A DNA stretch of 48,906 bases, from contig CANICR010000004.1 of the NCBI GenBank assembly GCA_947466405.1, positions 1 through 48,906 of the forward strand, written 5' to 3'. A model generated the notes under the pieces. That model was given only the letters and a program-made list of their open reading frames with translations. It had not been told where the DNA came from and did not search any database. Each line of letters opens with the position of its first letter. Within the stretch, counting starts at the first letter, position 1. Position numbers and translations under genes: made by a program. This DNA comes from Chitinophagaceae bacterium (GTDB lineage: Bacteria > Bacteroidota > Bacteroidia > Chitinophagales > Chitinophagaceae). Positions 31,778-41,563 of this stretch are shown here, piece by piece.

Positions 31778-31808
31778 GCCGTTCTGCTTGCAGAACGGCT
31801 TTTTTTTT
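31778..31808 (+). terminator. Rho-independent terminator
   Basis: Perfect stem GCCGTTCTGC-TT-GCAGAACGGC followed by nine T. Confidence 0.93.
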
Positions 31809-31863
31809 GATTATTTTAGTTAACTTCATTACTAATGAATATTAAAAATATCCAAAGAAAAAT

Positions 31864-34059
31864 TTGATAATGAAAAATCTATTACTTTCTTTCCTGTTTT
31901 TTTCTATTTGTATTTGCGTTAATGCTCAGTATACGATTAATGGAAATTCTGCCAGAATTGATTGCCATTGCTATAAATTAACGAATGATTTATCTACTCA
32001 ACATGGATCAGTGTGGTTCAATAATAAAATTGATTTAAATCAATCTTTTGACTATAGTTTTAAAGTTTTTTTTGGTTGTGCCGATGCTAATGGTGCCGAC
32101 GGAATGGCATTTGTGCTTCAACCAATAAGTACTAGTGTTGGAACCTTAGGAGGAGGCATGGGATATAGTGGTGTTACTCCAGCAGTTGCTATCACATTAG
32201 ATACCTATCAAAATTCTTCTCCTGATAACGACCCTACTTATGATCATATTGCTATACAATTAAATGGCGATCTAAATCATAATACCGCAAATACAATTAC
32301 ACCACTTACCGCTATTTCTGCAACTAATGCGAATGTAGAAGATTGTATAGATCACATTTTAAGAATTGCCTGGGATGCCACCAATAAAAGTTTAACGGCC
32401 TGGTTTGATGGTCAACAAAGAGTTACAGCAACCAGTAATTTTGTGAATACTGTTTTTAGTGGCAATAGTATGGTGTATTGGGGGTTTACTGGTGCAACTG
32501 GTATGCTGCATAATGTACAAAAATTTTGCACAATTCTTACACCTCAATTTCATTTCGCACCCACACAAAAAAAATGCGTCGGTGAACCAATTACGTTTTA
32601 CGATTCAACAATTAGTGCAACAGGTGTAATGAAAAGATATTGGAACTTTGGTGATGGAAGTCCTATTGATTCAATTAGTGTTAATCCAATTCATATTTAT
32701 ACTTTGCCTGGAACTTATAACGTCACATTTAAGGTCATTTCTCCAGATGGATGTGAAGATATTTTTCCTCAAACAATAATTGTTGGGAATAGCCCAAATG
32801 TGAGTTTTTCAATAAATGACAGCTGCTTATCTAATCCAATAAATTTTATAGATCATTCAACAATATTATTTGACTCCTTGAAATATTGGTACTGGGATTT
32901 AGATAATGGGGGTGTTCCATCAACTTCCAAGAATCCGATTACCACGTATTTAACACCTGGAGTTAAAATTATCAAATTAGTAATAACAACTAAATTCGGC
33001 TGTAGGTCTGATACCATCATTAAACCTATTAATATTTATCCTTCTCCTATTAATAATTTCACCTTTACCGATTCTGTTTGTCTAGGCCAACCTACTGTTT
33101 TTCATGATTCATCTATTGTTAGTTTTGGAACTGTAAACTATTGGCAATGGACTTATAGTGATAGTAGTTATCCTGCAAAAAATAAAAACCCCACGCATGT
33201 TTTCACTTCCCCTGGTATTAATTATGTTACCTTAGTAACTTCTGCAATTGGTAATAATGCTTGTACTGCGATTGGCATAACAAAGCAAGTCTACGTTAGA
33301 GATAAACCAAAAATTGAATTATATTTCACGGATACTTGTAAAAATTTTCCAGTTGGATTTATAGGATTAGAAATACCAACTAATTTAGGAATTAATAGTT
33401 GGCATTGGAATTTTGGTGACGGACAACAAATAAATGGCGCGTCCAATATCACACATACCTATATTCACAATGGACAGTACGTTGTTCAATTATATGGGGT
33501 TGCCCAAAATGGTTGTGTTTCTGATGTAAAATCAGATACCATTAAAATATTTGGGAACGATGTTTTTGCAGGCAGTGATACCTTAGTTGCCATTAATCAG
33601 CCATTACAATTACAGGCTGCTGGTGGTATTACTTATCAATGGTCTCCTTCTTATGGTTTAAGTGCAACAAATATTTCCAATCCAATTGCTACTCTTTCAA
33701 GTGATGCCACTTATTACCTTAAAGCTGGTACGCTTGGTGGTTGCGATAGCTATGATACTATCCATATAAAAGTGTACAAAGGCCCCGATATCTACATGCC
33801 TACTGTTTTTACACCTAATAATGATGGATTAAATGATGTGTTAACTCCATTCCTAGTAGGGTTAAAAAACTTCCATTATTTTCATGTGTATGATCGTTAC
33901 GGACAATTGGTATATTCTACATTTAATAGTAATAAAGGATGGAATGGAAAAATGAATGGAAAAGACCAGCCAATTGGAACTTATGTATGGGTTGCTTCTG
34001 GCACAAATTATTCAGGAATTCCAATTCTTAAAAAAGGAACGGTAATGATTATTCGTTGA
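31864..34059 (+). CDS. Secreted L-type-lectin-like / multi-PKD protein with gliding-motility-type (T9SS type B) C-terminal domain
   Basis: Signal peptide; ADANGADGMAFVLQ lectin-like; repeated W-NFGDG...H-Y---G-Y-V PKD units; C-terminal VFTPNNDGLNDVLTPFLVGLKNFHYFHVYDRYGQLVYST...GWNGKMNGKDQPIGTYVW. Confidence 0.88.
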   Translation: MIMKNLLLSFLFFSICICVNAQYTINGNSARIDCHCYKLTNDLSTQHGSVWFNNKIDLNQSFDYSFKVFFGCADANGADGMAFVLQPISTSVGTLGGGMGYSGVTPAVAITLDTYQNSSPDNDPTYDHIAIQLNGDLNHNTANTITPLTAISATNANVEDCIDHILRIAWDATNKSLTAWFDGQQRVTATSNFVNTVFSGNSMVYWGFTGATGMLHNVQKFCTILTPQFHFAPTQKKCVGEPITFYDSTISATGVMKRYWNFGDGSPIDSISVNPIHIYTLPGTYNVTFKVISPDGCEDIFPQTIIVGNSPNVSFSINDSCLSNPINFIDHSTILFDSLKYWYWDLDNGGVPSTSKNPITTYLTPGVKIIKLVITTKFGCRSDTIIKPINIYPSPINNFTFTDSVCLGQPTVFHDSSIVSFGTVNYWQWTYSDSSYPAKNKNPTHVFTSPGINYVTLVTSAIGNNACTAIGITKQVYVRDKPKIELYFTDTCKNFPVGFIGLEIPTNLGINSWHWNFGDGQQINGASNITHTYIHNGQYVVQLYGVAQNGCVSDVKSDTIKIFGNDVFAGSDTLVAINQPLQLQAAGGITYQWSPSYGLSATNISNPIATLSSDATYYLKAGTLGGCDSYDTIHIKVYKGPDIYMPTVFTPNNDGLNDVLTPFLVGLKNFHYFHVYDRYGQLVYSTFNSNKGWNGKMNGKDQPIGTYVWVASGTNYSGIPILKKGTVMIIR

Positions 34060-34061
34060 CG

Positions 34062-37000
34062 TTAAATAGAATGAATACTTTTTATCATTTTTGATAAAAA
34101 GTCATAGATGTCATTCATAGTTTTTATTTTTTCAACAATCAGCATACCATTTTTCCCAACTTGTTTTAATGTGGCTTTGTTTGTGCCCAATTGTAAGAAT
34201 AGTAATATCTTATTAAATACATCACTTTGGAAATAAGGCGAATCAGGATTGCTAACAAAAAAACATTTGAGCGTTTCATTTTTCAAGAATAATTTTTCAA
34301 ATCCTAATTCTACAGCCATTTTTCTGCAGCGTACTGTTACAAAAAGATCTTCTGCTTCGGGAGGAACGGGCCCAAATCGATCTATTAATTCATTGTGAAA
34401 TTCAATTAGGTTTGTTTCGTTTTCACAATTATCCAATCTTGAATATAGGCTAAGTCTTTCACTGATGCTTTCTACATAATCATCTGGGATTAATATTTCT
34501 AAATCTGTATCAAAACTGCAATCCCTTACAAAATCATCCTGCTGGCTAATTTCTTCTTTGAATAAATCTTTAAACTGATTCCTTTTTAATTCTCGAATCG
34601 CCTCATCTAAAATCTTTTGATACATTTCAAAACCAATTTCTGCAATAAAACCACTTTGCTCTCCTCCCAACATATTGCCGGCTCCACGTATATCTAAATC
34701 TCGCATGGCAATTTGAAACCCGCTTCCTAAATCGCTGTACTGCTCAAGTGTATTTAGTCTTTTTCTGCTATCAGAAGGAAGTGTGCTTAATGGGGGTGCT
34801 AATAAATAACAAAATGCTTTTTTGTTGCTTCTACCAACTCTACCGCGTAATTGATGCAAATCGCTTAATCCAAATTGATGCGCATTATTAACAATAATAG
34901 TATTTACATTTGGAATATCCACGCCACTTTCTACTATGTTGGTACATACAAGCACGTCATATTTCTTATCCATAAAATCAAGAATAGTATCTTCAAGTTT
35001 ATCGCCTTCCATTTGTCCGTGCGCATAGGCTATACTAATATCTGGACATAATCCTTGAATAAATCCGGTCATTTCTGCTAATCCATTAACTCTATTATGG
35101 ATAAAAAAAACTTGTCCGCCTCTTTCTGTTTCATAATAGATAATATCTCTGATACTGTCTTCATTAAATACAGCTACTTCAGTCTGGATAGGTTGTCTGT
35201 TAGGGGGAGGCGTATTTATGATACTCAAATCCCTTGCGCCCATTAAACTAAATTGAAGGGTTCTAGGTATAGGCGTTGCTGTTAGAGTAAGGGAATCAAC
35301 AGTCGTTCTGATTTGTTTTAATTTTTCCTTTGCAGTGACACCAAATTTTTGCTCTTCATCAATTATCATAACGCCCAAGTCTTTAAATTTTACATCTTTA
35401 CTTAAGATAGAATGTGTACCTATGATGATATCTATTTTGCCTTCTTCTAATTTAAGTAGCGTTTCCTTTTTTTCTTTCGCAGTTTTAAATCGGTTAATAA
35501 AATCTACTGTAACAGGGAAATCTCGTAATCTGTCTTTGAATGTTTTATAATGCTGATAAGCGAGAATAGTAGTAGGAACTAATATAGCAGCTTGCTTGCC
35601 ATCACAACAAGTTTTGAAAGCAGCCCGAATAGCTACTTCAGTTTTCCCAAATCCTACATCACCACAAACCAAGCGATCCATCGGTGATTCTTTTTCCATA
35701 TCTCTTTTTACATCTTCACTAGCTTTTGCTTGATCTGGAGTGTCCTCATATATAAAACTCGCTTCAAGCTCAGTTTGCATATAATTATCGGGACTATGCG
35801 AAAATCCATGTTGGCTTTTCCTTTGTGCATATAATTTTATCAAATCAGTAGCAATGTCTTTTACTTGTTTTTTTGTTTTATCTTTTAATTTATTCCAAAC
35901 ATCGCTGCCAAGTTTATTCATTTTCGGAATAGATCCTTCTTTGCCACTATACTTGCTAATTTTATGTAACGATGAAATATTTACATATAATAAATCTCCA
36001 TCTTTATATTGAATTCTAACGGCTTCTTGTACACGCCCATTGGCTTCTATTTTTTGTAAACCGCTATAAACTCCTACACCATGATCAATATGAGACACAT
36101 AATCGCCGGGTTGTAAATCTCGGAGCGTTTTTAAAGTAAGGGCTTTATTTTTACTAAACGCCTGCTTCACTTTATATTTATGATACCTTTGAAACAACTG
36201 ATGGTCAGTATAGCAAATCAGTTTATTATCGTCATCAATGAACCCCTCATGAATAGCTATTGGTATAGGTGTTACCTGAATGTCTGCTTTCAGGTCTGTG
36301 AAAATAATATGTAAACGTTCTAATTGTTTTGGGTTCTCAGCAAAGAGAAAAATATTATATTTTTTATTTTCGTAGTCCTGTAAATTTTTAATCAATAATT
36401 CAAACTGACGATTAAAAGAGGGCTGAGGTTTTGAAGAAAAATTTATTTTCTCAATTATAGTATCTTTTCGCAAACAAACCTTATTTCCAATCTCTATAAT
36501 ACTTTTTAAATTCAGTTGGTCTTCAATTTCTTTTGCTGAAATAAAATCAAGAGGAGATATTTCAATTTTATAATTAATAGGATCGCGATCATTGTTGAAT
36601 TCGTCTTTACCCTGGTTGTTTTTTAAAAGGTCCATGTAAATATTCAAATACTCTTCTTCTTGTTCTATTTTCTCACGGATAAAATTCCAGTCATTTAACC
36701 AAACAACAGTATTAGTAGATAAAAAATCAAACAGTGAAACTTTCTCACCTGTATCAAACTGAGTTTCTACATTTGGAATAATATTGACTTGTAATAATTT
36801 TCTTTCACTTAATTGAGTCTCCGGATTAAAGATTCTGATGCTATCGACCTCATTGCCAAACAACTCAATCCTATAGGGCTTTTCATTTCCAAAAGAATAG
36901 ATATCTAGTATTCCTCCGCGAATTGCAAATTGACCAGGCTCATAAACGAAATCAGACCTGGTAAAACCATATTTTACAAATTGTTGAATAATTTTTTCTA

Positions 37001-37469
37001 CGTGAATAACATCAGCTTGTTTAATGCTAATAATATTATTAGACAACGTTTTTGACAATACTACTTTTTCAAAAATAGCTTCAGGATAGGTAACTATAAT
37101 TTTTTTATTACCACTGGTAGCAATTTTAGTTAAAGCTTCTGTTCGAAGCATTACATGGCTACTATTTAGATGCTGATAATTTTTTTTATTTTTAAATGAG
37201 GAAGGAAAATAAAAAACATCTAACGCATTAGAAATATTCTCCAAAGTGTTTTGAAAATAGGCAGCTTCTTCAGCATCTCGTAGAATCAGGAGGTGGTTTA
37301 AATGATTTGAAGCAGGATTACTATGAATAGAAGCTACTACAAACTCCAAATGACTTCCATGTAGTCCGGAAAGTAAAAAATGTTGAATATCGGGCATTGA
37401 AATCCCCTTCGCAATTTGTAAACAGCGAGAATCATTTTTATAAACATTCATCAACACATCCAAATTCAT
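34062..37469 (-). CDS. mfd: Transcription-repair coupling factor
   Basis: LQPGDYVSHIDHGVGVYSGL; DRLVCGDVGFGKTEVAIRAAFK; LTLTATPIPRTLQFSLMGARDLSII; QLRGRVGRSNKKAFCYLL. Confidence 0.97.
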   Translation of the reverse strand: MNLDVLMNVYKNDSRCLQIAKGISMPDIQHFLLSGLHGSHLEFVVASIHSNPASNHLNHLLILRDAEEAAYFQNTLENISNALDVFYFPSSFKNKKNYQHLNSSHVMLRTEALTKIATSGNKKIIVTYPEAIFEKVVLSKTLSNNIISIKQADVIHVEKIIQQFVKYGFTRSDFVYEPGQFAIRGGILDIYSFGNEKPYRIELFGNEVDSIRIFNPETQLSERKLLQVNIIPNVETQFDTGEKVSLFDFLSTNTVVWLNDWNFIREKIEQEEEYLNIYMDLLKNNQGKDEFNNDRDPINYKIEISPLDFISAKEIEDQLNLKSIIEIGNKVCLRKDTIIEKINFSSKPQPSFNRQFELLIKNLQDYENKKYNIFLFAENPKQLERLHIIFTDLKADIQVTPIPIAIHEGFIDDDNKLICYTDHQLFQRYHKYKVKQAFSKNKALTLKTLRDLQPGDYVSHIDHGVGVYSGLQKIEANGRVQEAVRIQYKDGDLLYVNISSLHKISKYSGKEGSIPKMNKLGSDVWNKLKDKTKKQVKDIATDLIKLYAQRKSQHGFSHSPDNYMQTELEASFIYEDTPDQAKASEDVKRDMEKESPMDRLVCGDVGFGKTEVAIRAAFKTCCDGKQAAILVPTTILAYQHYKTFKDRLRDFPVTVDFINRFKTAKEKKETLLKLEEGKIDIIIGTHSILSKDVKFKDLGVMIIDEEQKFGVTAKEKLKQIRTTVDSLTLTATPIPRTLQFSLMGARDLSIINTPPPNRQPIQTEVAVFNEDSIRDIIYYETERGGQVFFIHNRVNGLAEMTGFIQGLCPDISIAYAHGQMEGDKLEDTILDFMDKKYDVLVCTNIVESGVDIPNVNTIIVNNAHQFGLSDLHQLRGRVGRSNKKAFCYLLAPPLSTLPSDSRKRLNTLEQYSDLGSGFQIAMRDLDIRGAGNMLGGEQSGFIAEIGFEMYQKILDEAIRELKRNQFKDLFKEEISQQDDFVRDCSFDTDLEILIPDDYVESISERLSLYSRLDNCENETNLIEFHNELIDRFGPVPPEAEDLFVTVRCRKMAVELGFEKLFLKNETLKCFFVSNPDSPYFQSDVFNKILLFLQLGTNKATLKQVGKNGMLIVEKIKTMNDIYDFLSKMIKSIHSI

Positions 37470-37559
37470 TCACCCGATAGTTAGAAATGCAAAGATATCC
37501 ATCTAATAGAAAAATGTATTATTAATTCTAGATTTTGTATCTTACTAAAAATATTTAAT

Positions 37560-38279
37560 ATGGCTTTACAACCTTGGCGTATAGGAATTGTCATAAAAAT
37601 AGAGGATGAAACACCTGACACCAAAAGGTTTTGGATTCAGGTGCCCGAATTGGATATATTTGATTTTATCCCAGGTCAGTTTGTAACACTTGATTTGCCA
37701 ATTCATGAAAAGCCAAATAAAAGGTGGAGAAGTTATTCTATTGCCTCTTGGCCCGATAAGTCCAATGTATTTGAGCTATTAATTGTATTGAATCCAAATG
37801 GATTGGGAACGCCGTATTTATTTAATGAAATCAAGGTTGGGAGTGAAATTACTTTTCGAGGTCCACAAGGTGTGTTTATTTTGAAACAACCAATTGAAAA
37901 AGATATTTATCTCATTTGTACCGGAACAGGAATTGCTCCATTCAGAAGCATGGTAAATTTTATTCAGCAGAATCATATATCCTATAATAGAATATTTCTA
38001 ATCTATGGCTGTAGAAATAAAAATAATCTGCTGTATTATGAGGAAATGAATCAATTAGAAACAATAATGCCTAATTTAAAATATATCCCAACTTTATCAC
38101 GAGATACATGGGATGGCAAAACTGGGTATGTTCATGATATTTATGAAATGTTATGCGTCAATAAAAATCCGGCAGACTTTTATTTGTGTGGTTGGAAAAA
38201 TATGATTGATGAGGCAAAGGAGAGAATTCTAAAATTAGGGTACGATAAAACAGATATACATCTAGAAATTTACGGCTAG
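37560..38279 (+). CDS. FAD/NAD(P)-binding ferredoxin-reductase-like oxidoreductase
   Basis: FIPGQFVTLDLP...RSYSIAS; ICTGTGIAPFRSM; YLCGWKNMIDEA. Confidence 0.88.
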   Translation: MALQPWRIGIVIKIEDETPDTKRFWIQVPELDIFDFIPGQFVTLDLPIHEKPNKRWRSYSIASWPDKSNVFELLIVLNPNGLGTPYLFNEIKVGSEITFRGPQGVFILKQPIEKDIYLICTGTGIAPFRSMVNFIQQNHISYNRIFLIYGCRNKNNLLYYEEMNQLETIMPNLKYIPTLSRDTWDGKTGYVHDIYEMLCVNKNPADFYLCGWKNMIDEAKERILKLGYDKTDIHLEIYG

Positions 38280-38290
38280 AATAATCAAAT

Positions 38291-38938
38291 CTATTTTTCG
38301 TAGATGTTAAATAATTTTTTGATTAAAGAAACGATAGTAGTTGCCAGTATTGCCCCAAGGAATGCCATAAATATGTCTTTTTGAGCATCCCAAATATCGC
38401 CCTGCGTTCCTAAATATGCATCACCCTGCGCTTTAAAAAACACATCCGCAACAGCCCACTCAATTAATTCATACAAAGCACTGATGGATAAAGTGATTTC
38501 AATTGGTAAAACCCAAGCGACCATTTTTGGATACTTCAGCCATTTTAAAAATAATTCCCTCATCGGATAAGACAATAAAAATCCAAAGGAAAAATGTACA
38601 ATCCTGTCGTAATAATTTCTGGAGGAATGAGTGTATACTTTTAGCCAATATCCGAAATGGTTTTCAGCATAAGTATATTTAGACCCATACACATGCATGC
38701 ATAAGTAAACACAAATGAGCAAATAACTCAGATCACTGAACTGATAATTTTTATAGGAAAAAATAATAAAAACCAGAAACAATACTGTAAGTGTATTTTC
38801 AATGATCCAATTGTTGATATCTGTAGTTCCTATAAATGAGTTTGTCCAAATACAAAAAAAAGAAAAGAACAATAGCCAAAGCAGTTTGTTTTTTTTAAAT
38901 GACACCCTGACTGGTGAAATGGTAATGGTAAAATTCAT
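38291..38938 (-). CDS. DUF2238-like (YjdF) membrane protein
   Basis: Multiple TM helices with YDRIVHFSFGFLLSYPMRE, ALYELIEW, YLGTQGDIWDAQKDIFMAFLGA. Confidence 0.85.
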   Translation of the reverse strand: MNFTITISPVRVSFKKNKLLWLLFFSFFCIWTNSFIGTTDINNWIIENTLTVLFLVFIIFSYKNYQFSDLSYLLICVYLCMHVYGSKYTYAENHFGYWLKVYTHSSRNYYDRIVHFSFGFLLSYPMRELFLKWLKYPKMVAWVLPIEITLSISALYELIEWAVADVFFKAQGDAYLGTQGDIWDAQKDIFMAFLGAILATTIVSLIKKLFNIYEK

Positions 38939-38952
38939 GATAAGTTATTTAC

Positions 38953-39321
38953 CTAGAGAGTCACTTCCAAATTTCCACTTACATATTGAATATGACATTG
39001 ATCTGCTTTGATTACAAATAGCTCATTGACTACAATGCTGTCGTTAATGATGCCAATAAATCTAAAATTTTCAGTATTGTTCACTATTCTTGATTGGTAA
39101 GAATCATCTAATACGGGGTAACTATTTTTATTGAATATATTCCCTTGATTGAATCGAATTGTATCCCCAGTGTTTTGCCTTATTGTGAAAAATCTATGCA
39201 GAGAATCACCATTAACTTTTATAGCAATTGTCCGAAACTCCATTGTGCAGATAATGGCATTACTGGTTCGGTTAATACAGGAATAAAAAACTACAAGAAA
39301 AGATAAAAAATAAAGCTTCAT
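38953..39321 (-). CDS. Putative lipoprotein of unknown function
   Basis: 122 aa, N-terminal hydrophobic segment ending YSC; ICTMEFRTIAIKVNGD core. Confidence 0.65.
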   Translation of the reverse strand: MKLYFLSFLVVFYSCINRTSNAIICTMEFRTIAIKVNGDSLHRFFTIRQNTGDTIRFNQGNIFNKNSYPVLDDSYQSRIVNNTENFRFIGIINDSIVVNELFVIKADQCHIQYVSGNLEVTL

Positions 39322-39334
39322 TTTAAAATAGTGT

Positions 39335-39694
39335 TTATCTGTACATCATTGCCTTCTTTGAAGATTTATTCCAGCCAGCTTGATTTTCGTAATTAACGAA
39401 ATATATTTTCAAATCGGCTTGATTTTCATAATCAACAAAAAATATTTTTTTGTCAGCCTGATTGGCATATTCGGTAAAAAACCATTTGCCATTATTATCC
39501 CCCGCTTGATTAGCATATTTGACTTTATAAACGCTAAGATCTGCCTGGTTTTCATATTTAACTACAAAAACTTTTACATCTGCCTGATTAGCATAATCTA
39601 CAGCGTATATTTTTTGGGCAGTTAAATAATTAGAGTAGCACAAAAGTGAAATAAATAAAATCAGTATTTTCATTTTAAAAAATTTATAGTTCAT
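39335..39694 (-). CDS. Secreted YxNQAD-repeat protein (DUF6150-like)
   Basis: Signal peptide then six YANQAD/YENQA units, mostly 13 residues apart. Confidence 0.75.
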   Translation of the reverse strand: MNYKFFKMKILILFISLLCYSNYLTAQKIYAVDYANQADVKVFVVKYENQADLSVYKVKYANQAGDNNGKWFFTEYANQADKKIFFVDYENQADLKIYFVNYENQAGWNKSSKKAMMYR

Positions 39695-39749
39695 TTGAAT
39701 TTATACTACATAAATATACTGCAAATTAAATAGTATTATAACAATTTAA

Positions 39750-41195
39750 TCAACATGCTTTTGCAACCAGCTTACTGACTTCGCTCATTGGAATTCTCTC
39801 TTGTAGCATGGTGTCTCTGTATCTAATGGTAACGGTATTATCTTCTTTTGTTTGATGATCTATTGTTACACAGAAAGGGGTGCCAATGGCATCCATTCTC
39901 CTATATCTTTTTCCAATGGCATCTTTTTCTTCATAAAAACAATGAAACTGAGATTTACACTCATTCATTAAAGCAGAAGCGATTTCTGGGAGTCCATCTT
40001 TTTTCAAAAGAGGCAATATGGCTAATTTTGTTGGAGCGATTTTTGCAGGTATTTTCAATACTACCCTGCTATCTTCTGTTCCGTCTTCTTTTGTCCATTT
40101 TTCTACCTGATAAGCTAAGGAGATAACTGTTAAGAATAAACGATCAAGTCCTACTGATGTTTCTACTACAAAAGGAGTGTAATTGCCATATGGTTTACCT
40201 TCAGCATTTAAATCATTATCAAAGTATTGAATTTTCTTTTTACTAAATTTTGCATGTTGATTTAAATCGAAATCTGTTCTGCTGTGAATTCCTTCTAATT
40301 CTTTCCATCCAAATGGAAATTCAAATTCAATATCCAGTGCAGCATCAGCATAGTGAGCAAGTTTTATATGATCATGGAATCGTAGTTTATCTGAAGGTAT
40401 TCCAATGCTCTCATGCCATTTCTTTCTAGCATCTTTCCAATAATTATACCATTCCATTTGAGTGCCTGGACGAACAAAGAATTGCATTTCCATTTGTTCA
40501 AATTCCCTCATTCGAAAAATAAATTGACGGGCAACAATCTCATTTCTAAATGCTTTTCCAGTTTGGGCAATTCCGAAAGGAATCTTCATCCTTCCTGTTT
40601 TTTGTACGTTTAAAAAATTAACGAAGATGCCTTGTGCTGTTTCTGGTCTTAAATAAATAGTATCAGCTTCTTCAGCAACGCTTCCAATTTGTGTACTGAA
40701 CATTAAATTGAACTGACGAACATCTGTCCAGTTAACAGTTTTACTGATGGAACATTTAATTTTATTAACCTCAATCAGGCTTTTTAATCCAGTAAGATCA
40801 TCAGCTGCTAATAGTTTATCCATTTCAGCAATTAATGTATCAGCAGCAGATTTTTCTAAGGTTTCTGCAAAAGCTTCAATCAAATGATCAACACGGTATC
40901 TTTTATTGCTGTCTTTATTATCTATCATAGGGTCGCTGAAATTATCAACGTGACCACTTGCTTTCCACACGGTAGGGTGCATGAATATCGCCGCATCTAT
41001 TCCAACAATGTTTTCATGCATTTGTGTCATACTTTTCCACCATTCATCGCGAAGATTTTTCTTTAACTGAGCGCCCATCTGTCCGTAGTCATATACAGCG
41101 CTTAATCCATCGTATAATTCTGATGATTGAAAAATATAACCATACTCTTTACAATGAGAGATGATTTCTTGGAAGTTATTGATTTCATTTGCCAT
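39750..41195 (-). CDS. glyS: Glycyl-tRNA synthetase (single-chain type)
   Basis: SSELYDGLSAVYDYGQMGAQLKKNLRDEWW; TIYLRPETAQGIFVNFLNV; FRNEIVARQFIFRMREFEQMEMQFF. Confidence 0.96.
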   Translation of the reverse strand: MANEINNFQEIISHCKEYGYIFQSSELYDGLSAVYDYGQMGAQLKKNLRDEWWKSMTQMHENIVGIDAAIFMHPTVWKASGHVDNFSDPMIDNKDSNKRYRVDHLIEAFAETLEKSAADTLIAEMDKLLAADDLTGLKSLIEVNKIKCSISKTVNWTDVRQFNLMFSTQIGSVAEEADTIYLRPETAQGIFVNFLNVQKTGRMKIPFGIAQTGKAFRNEIVARQFIFRMREFEQMEMQFFVRPGTQMEWYNYWKDARKKWHESIGIPSDKLRFHDHIKLAHYADAALDIEFEFPFGWKELEGIHSRTDFDLNQHAKFSKKKIQYFDNDLNAEGKPYGNYTPFVVETSVGLDRLFLTVISLAYQVEKWTKEDGTEDSRVVLKIPAKIAPTKLAILPLLKKDGLPEIASALMNECKSQFHCFYEEKDAIGKRYRRMDAIGTPFCVTIDHQTKEDNTVTIRYRDTMLQERIPMSEVSKLVAKAC

Positions 41196-41199
41196 AATG

Positions 41200-41227
41200 C
41201 AAATATAGAAAAGAAAAAAAAGACAAA
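41200..41227 (-). promoter_or_regulatory. Promoter of glyS (TTTG-N16-TATATTTG), predicted leaderless
   Basis: Minus-strand TATATTTG ends only 4 nt before the ATG (TATATTTGCATTATG). Confidence 0.55.
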
Positions 41228-41563
41228 ATAAAATACTATTTGATGATTGAATTAAATTTATTACACCAAAGTTTAATAGGGTAGGCTTAATATGGATGAC
41301 AATATTCGGACTGGAGTATTGAACTTGTATTAAAAAAAGCGCTAGCCGTCGACAGTATTTAAAACATTAATTTACTTATATTGAGTTATATCGGGCTGGA
41401 TATTTACTATTTAGCTTTTTGTTGTTATCTTTATCATTAGTTTTTCACTCAGAATTGGTTCCGGGCGGATGAAATACTAATTTCTTTAATTCGGCAAGCC
41501 TTTTCCCATGGCTTTAATTTTATAAGACTATCATCTATAACTGTAATAAACAAAACTTTCACT

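Noticed and set aside
38282-38325. Interrupted stem (TAATCAAA...TTTGATTA with inner ATCTA...TAGAT) at the 38279/38291 junction
   Set aside because: Weak, AT-rich and with large internal loops; not convincing as a terminator.
41335-41362. Locally GC-rich AGCGCTAGCCGTCGAC stretch resembling stacked restriction sites
   Set aside because: Could suggest cloning or recombination scar, but it is a single short sequence without flanking repeats; compatible with chance.
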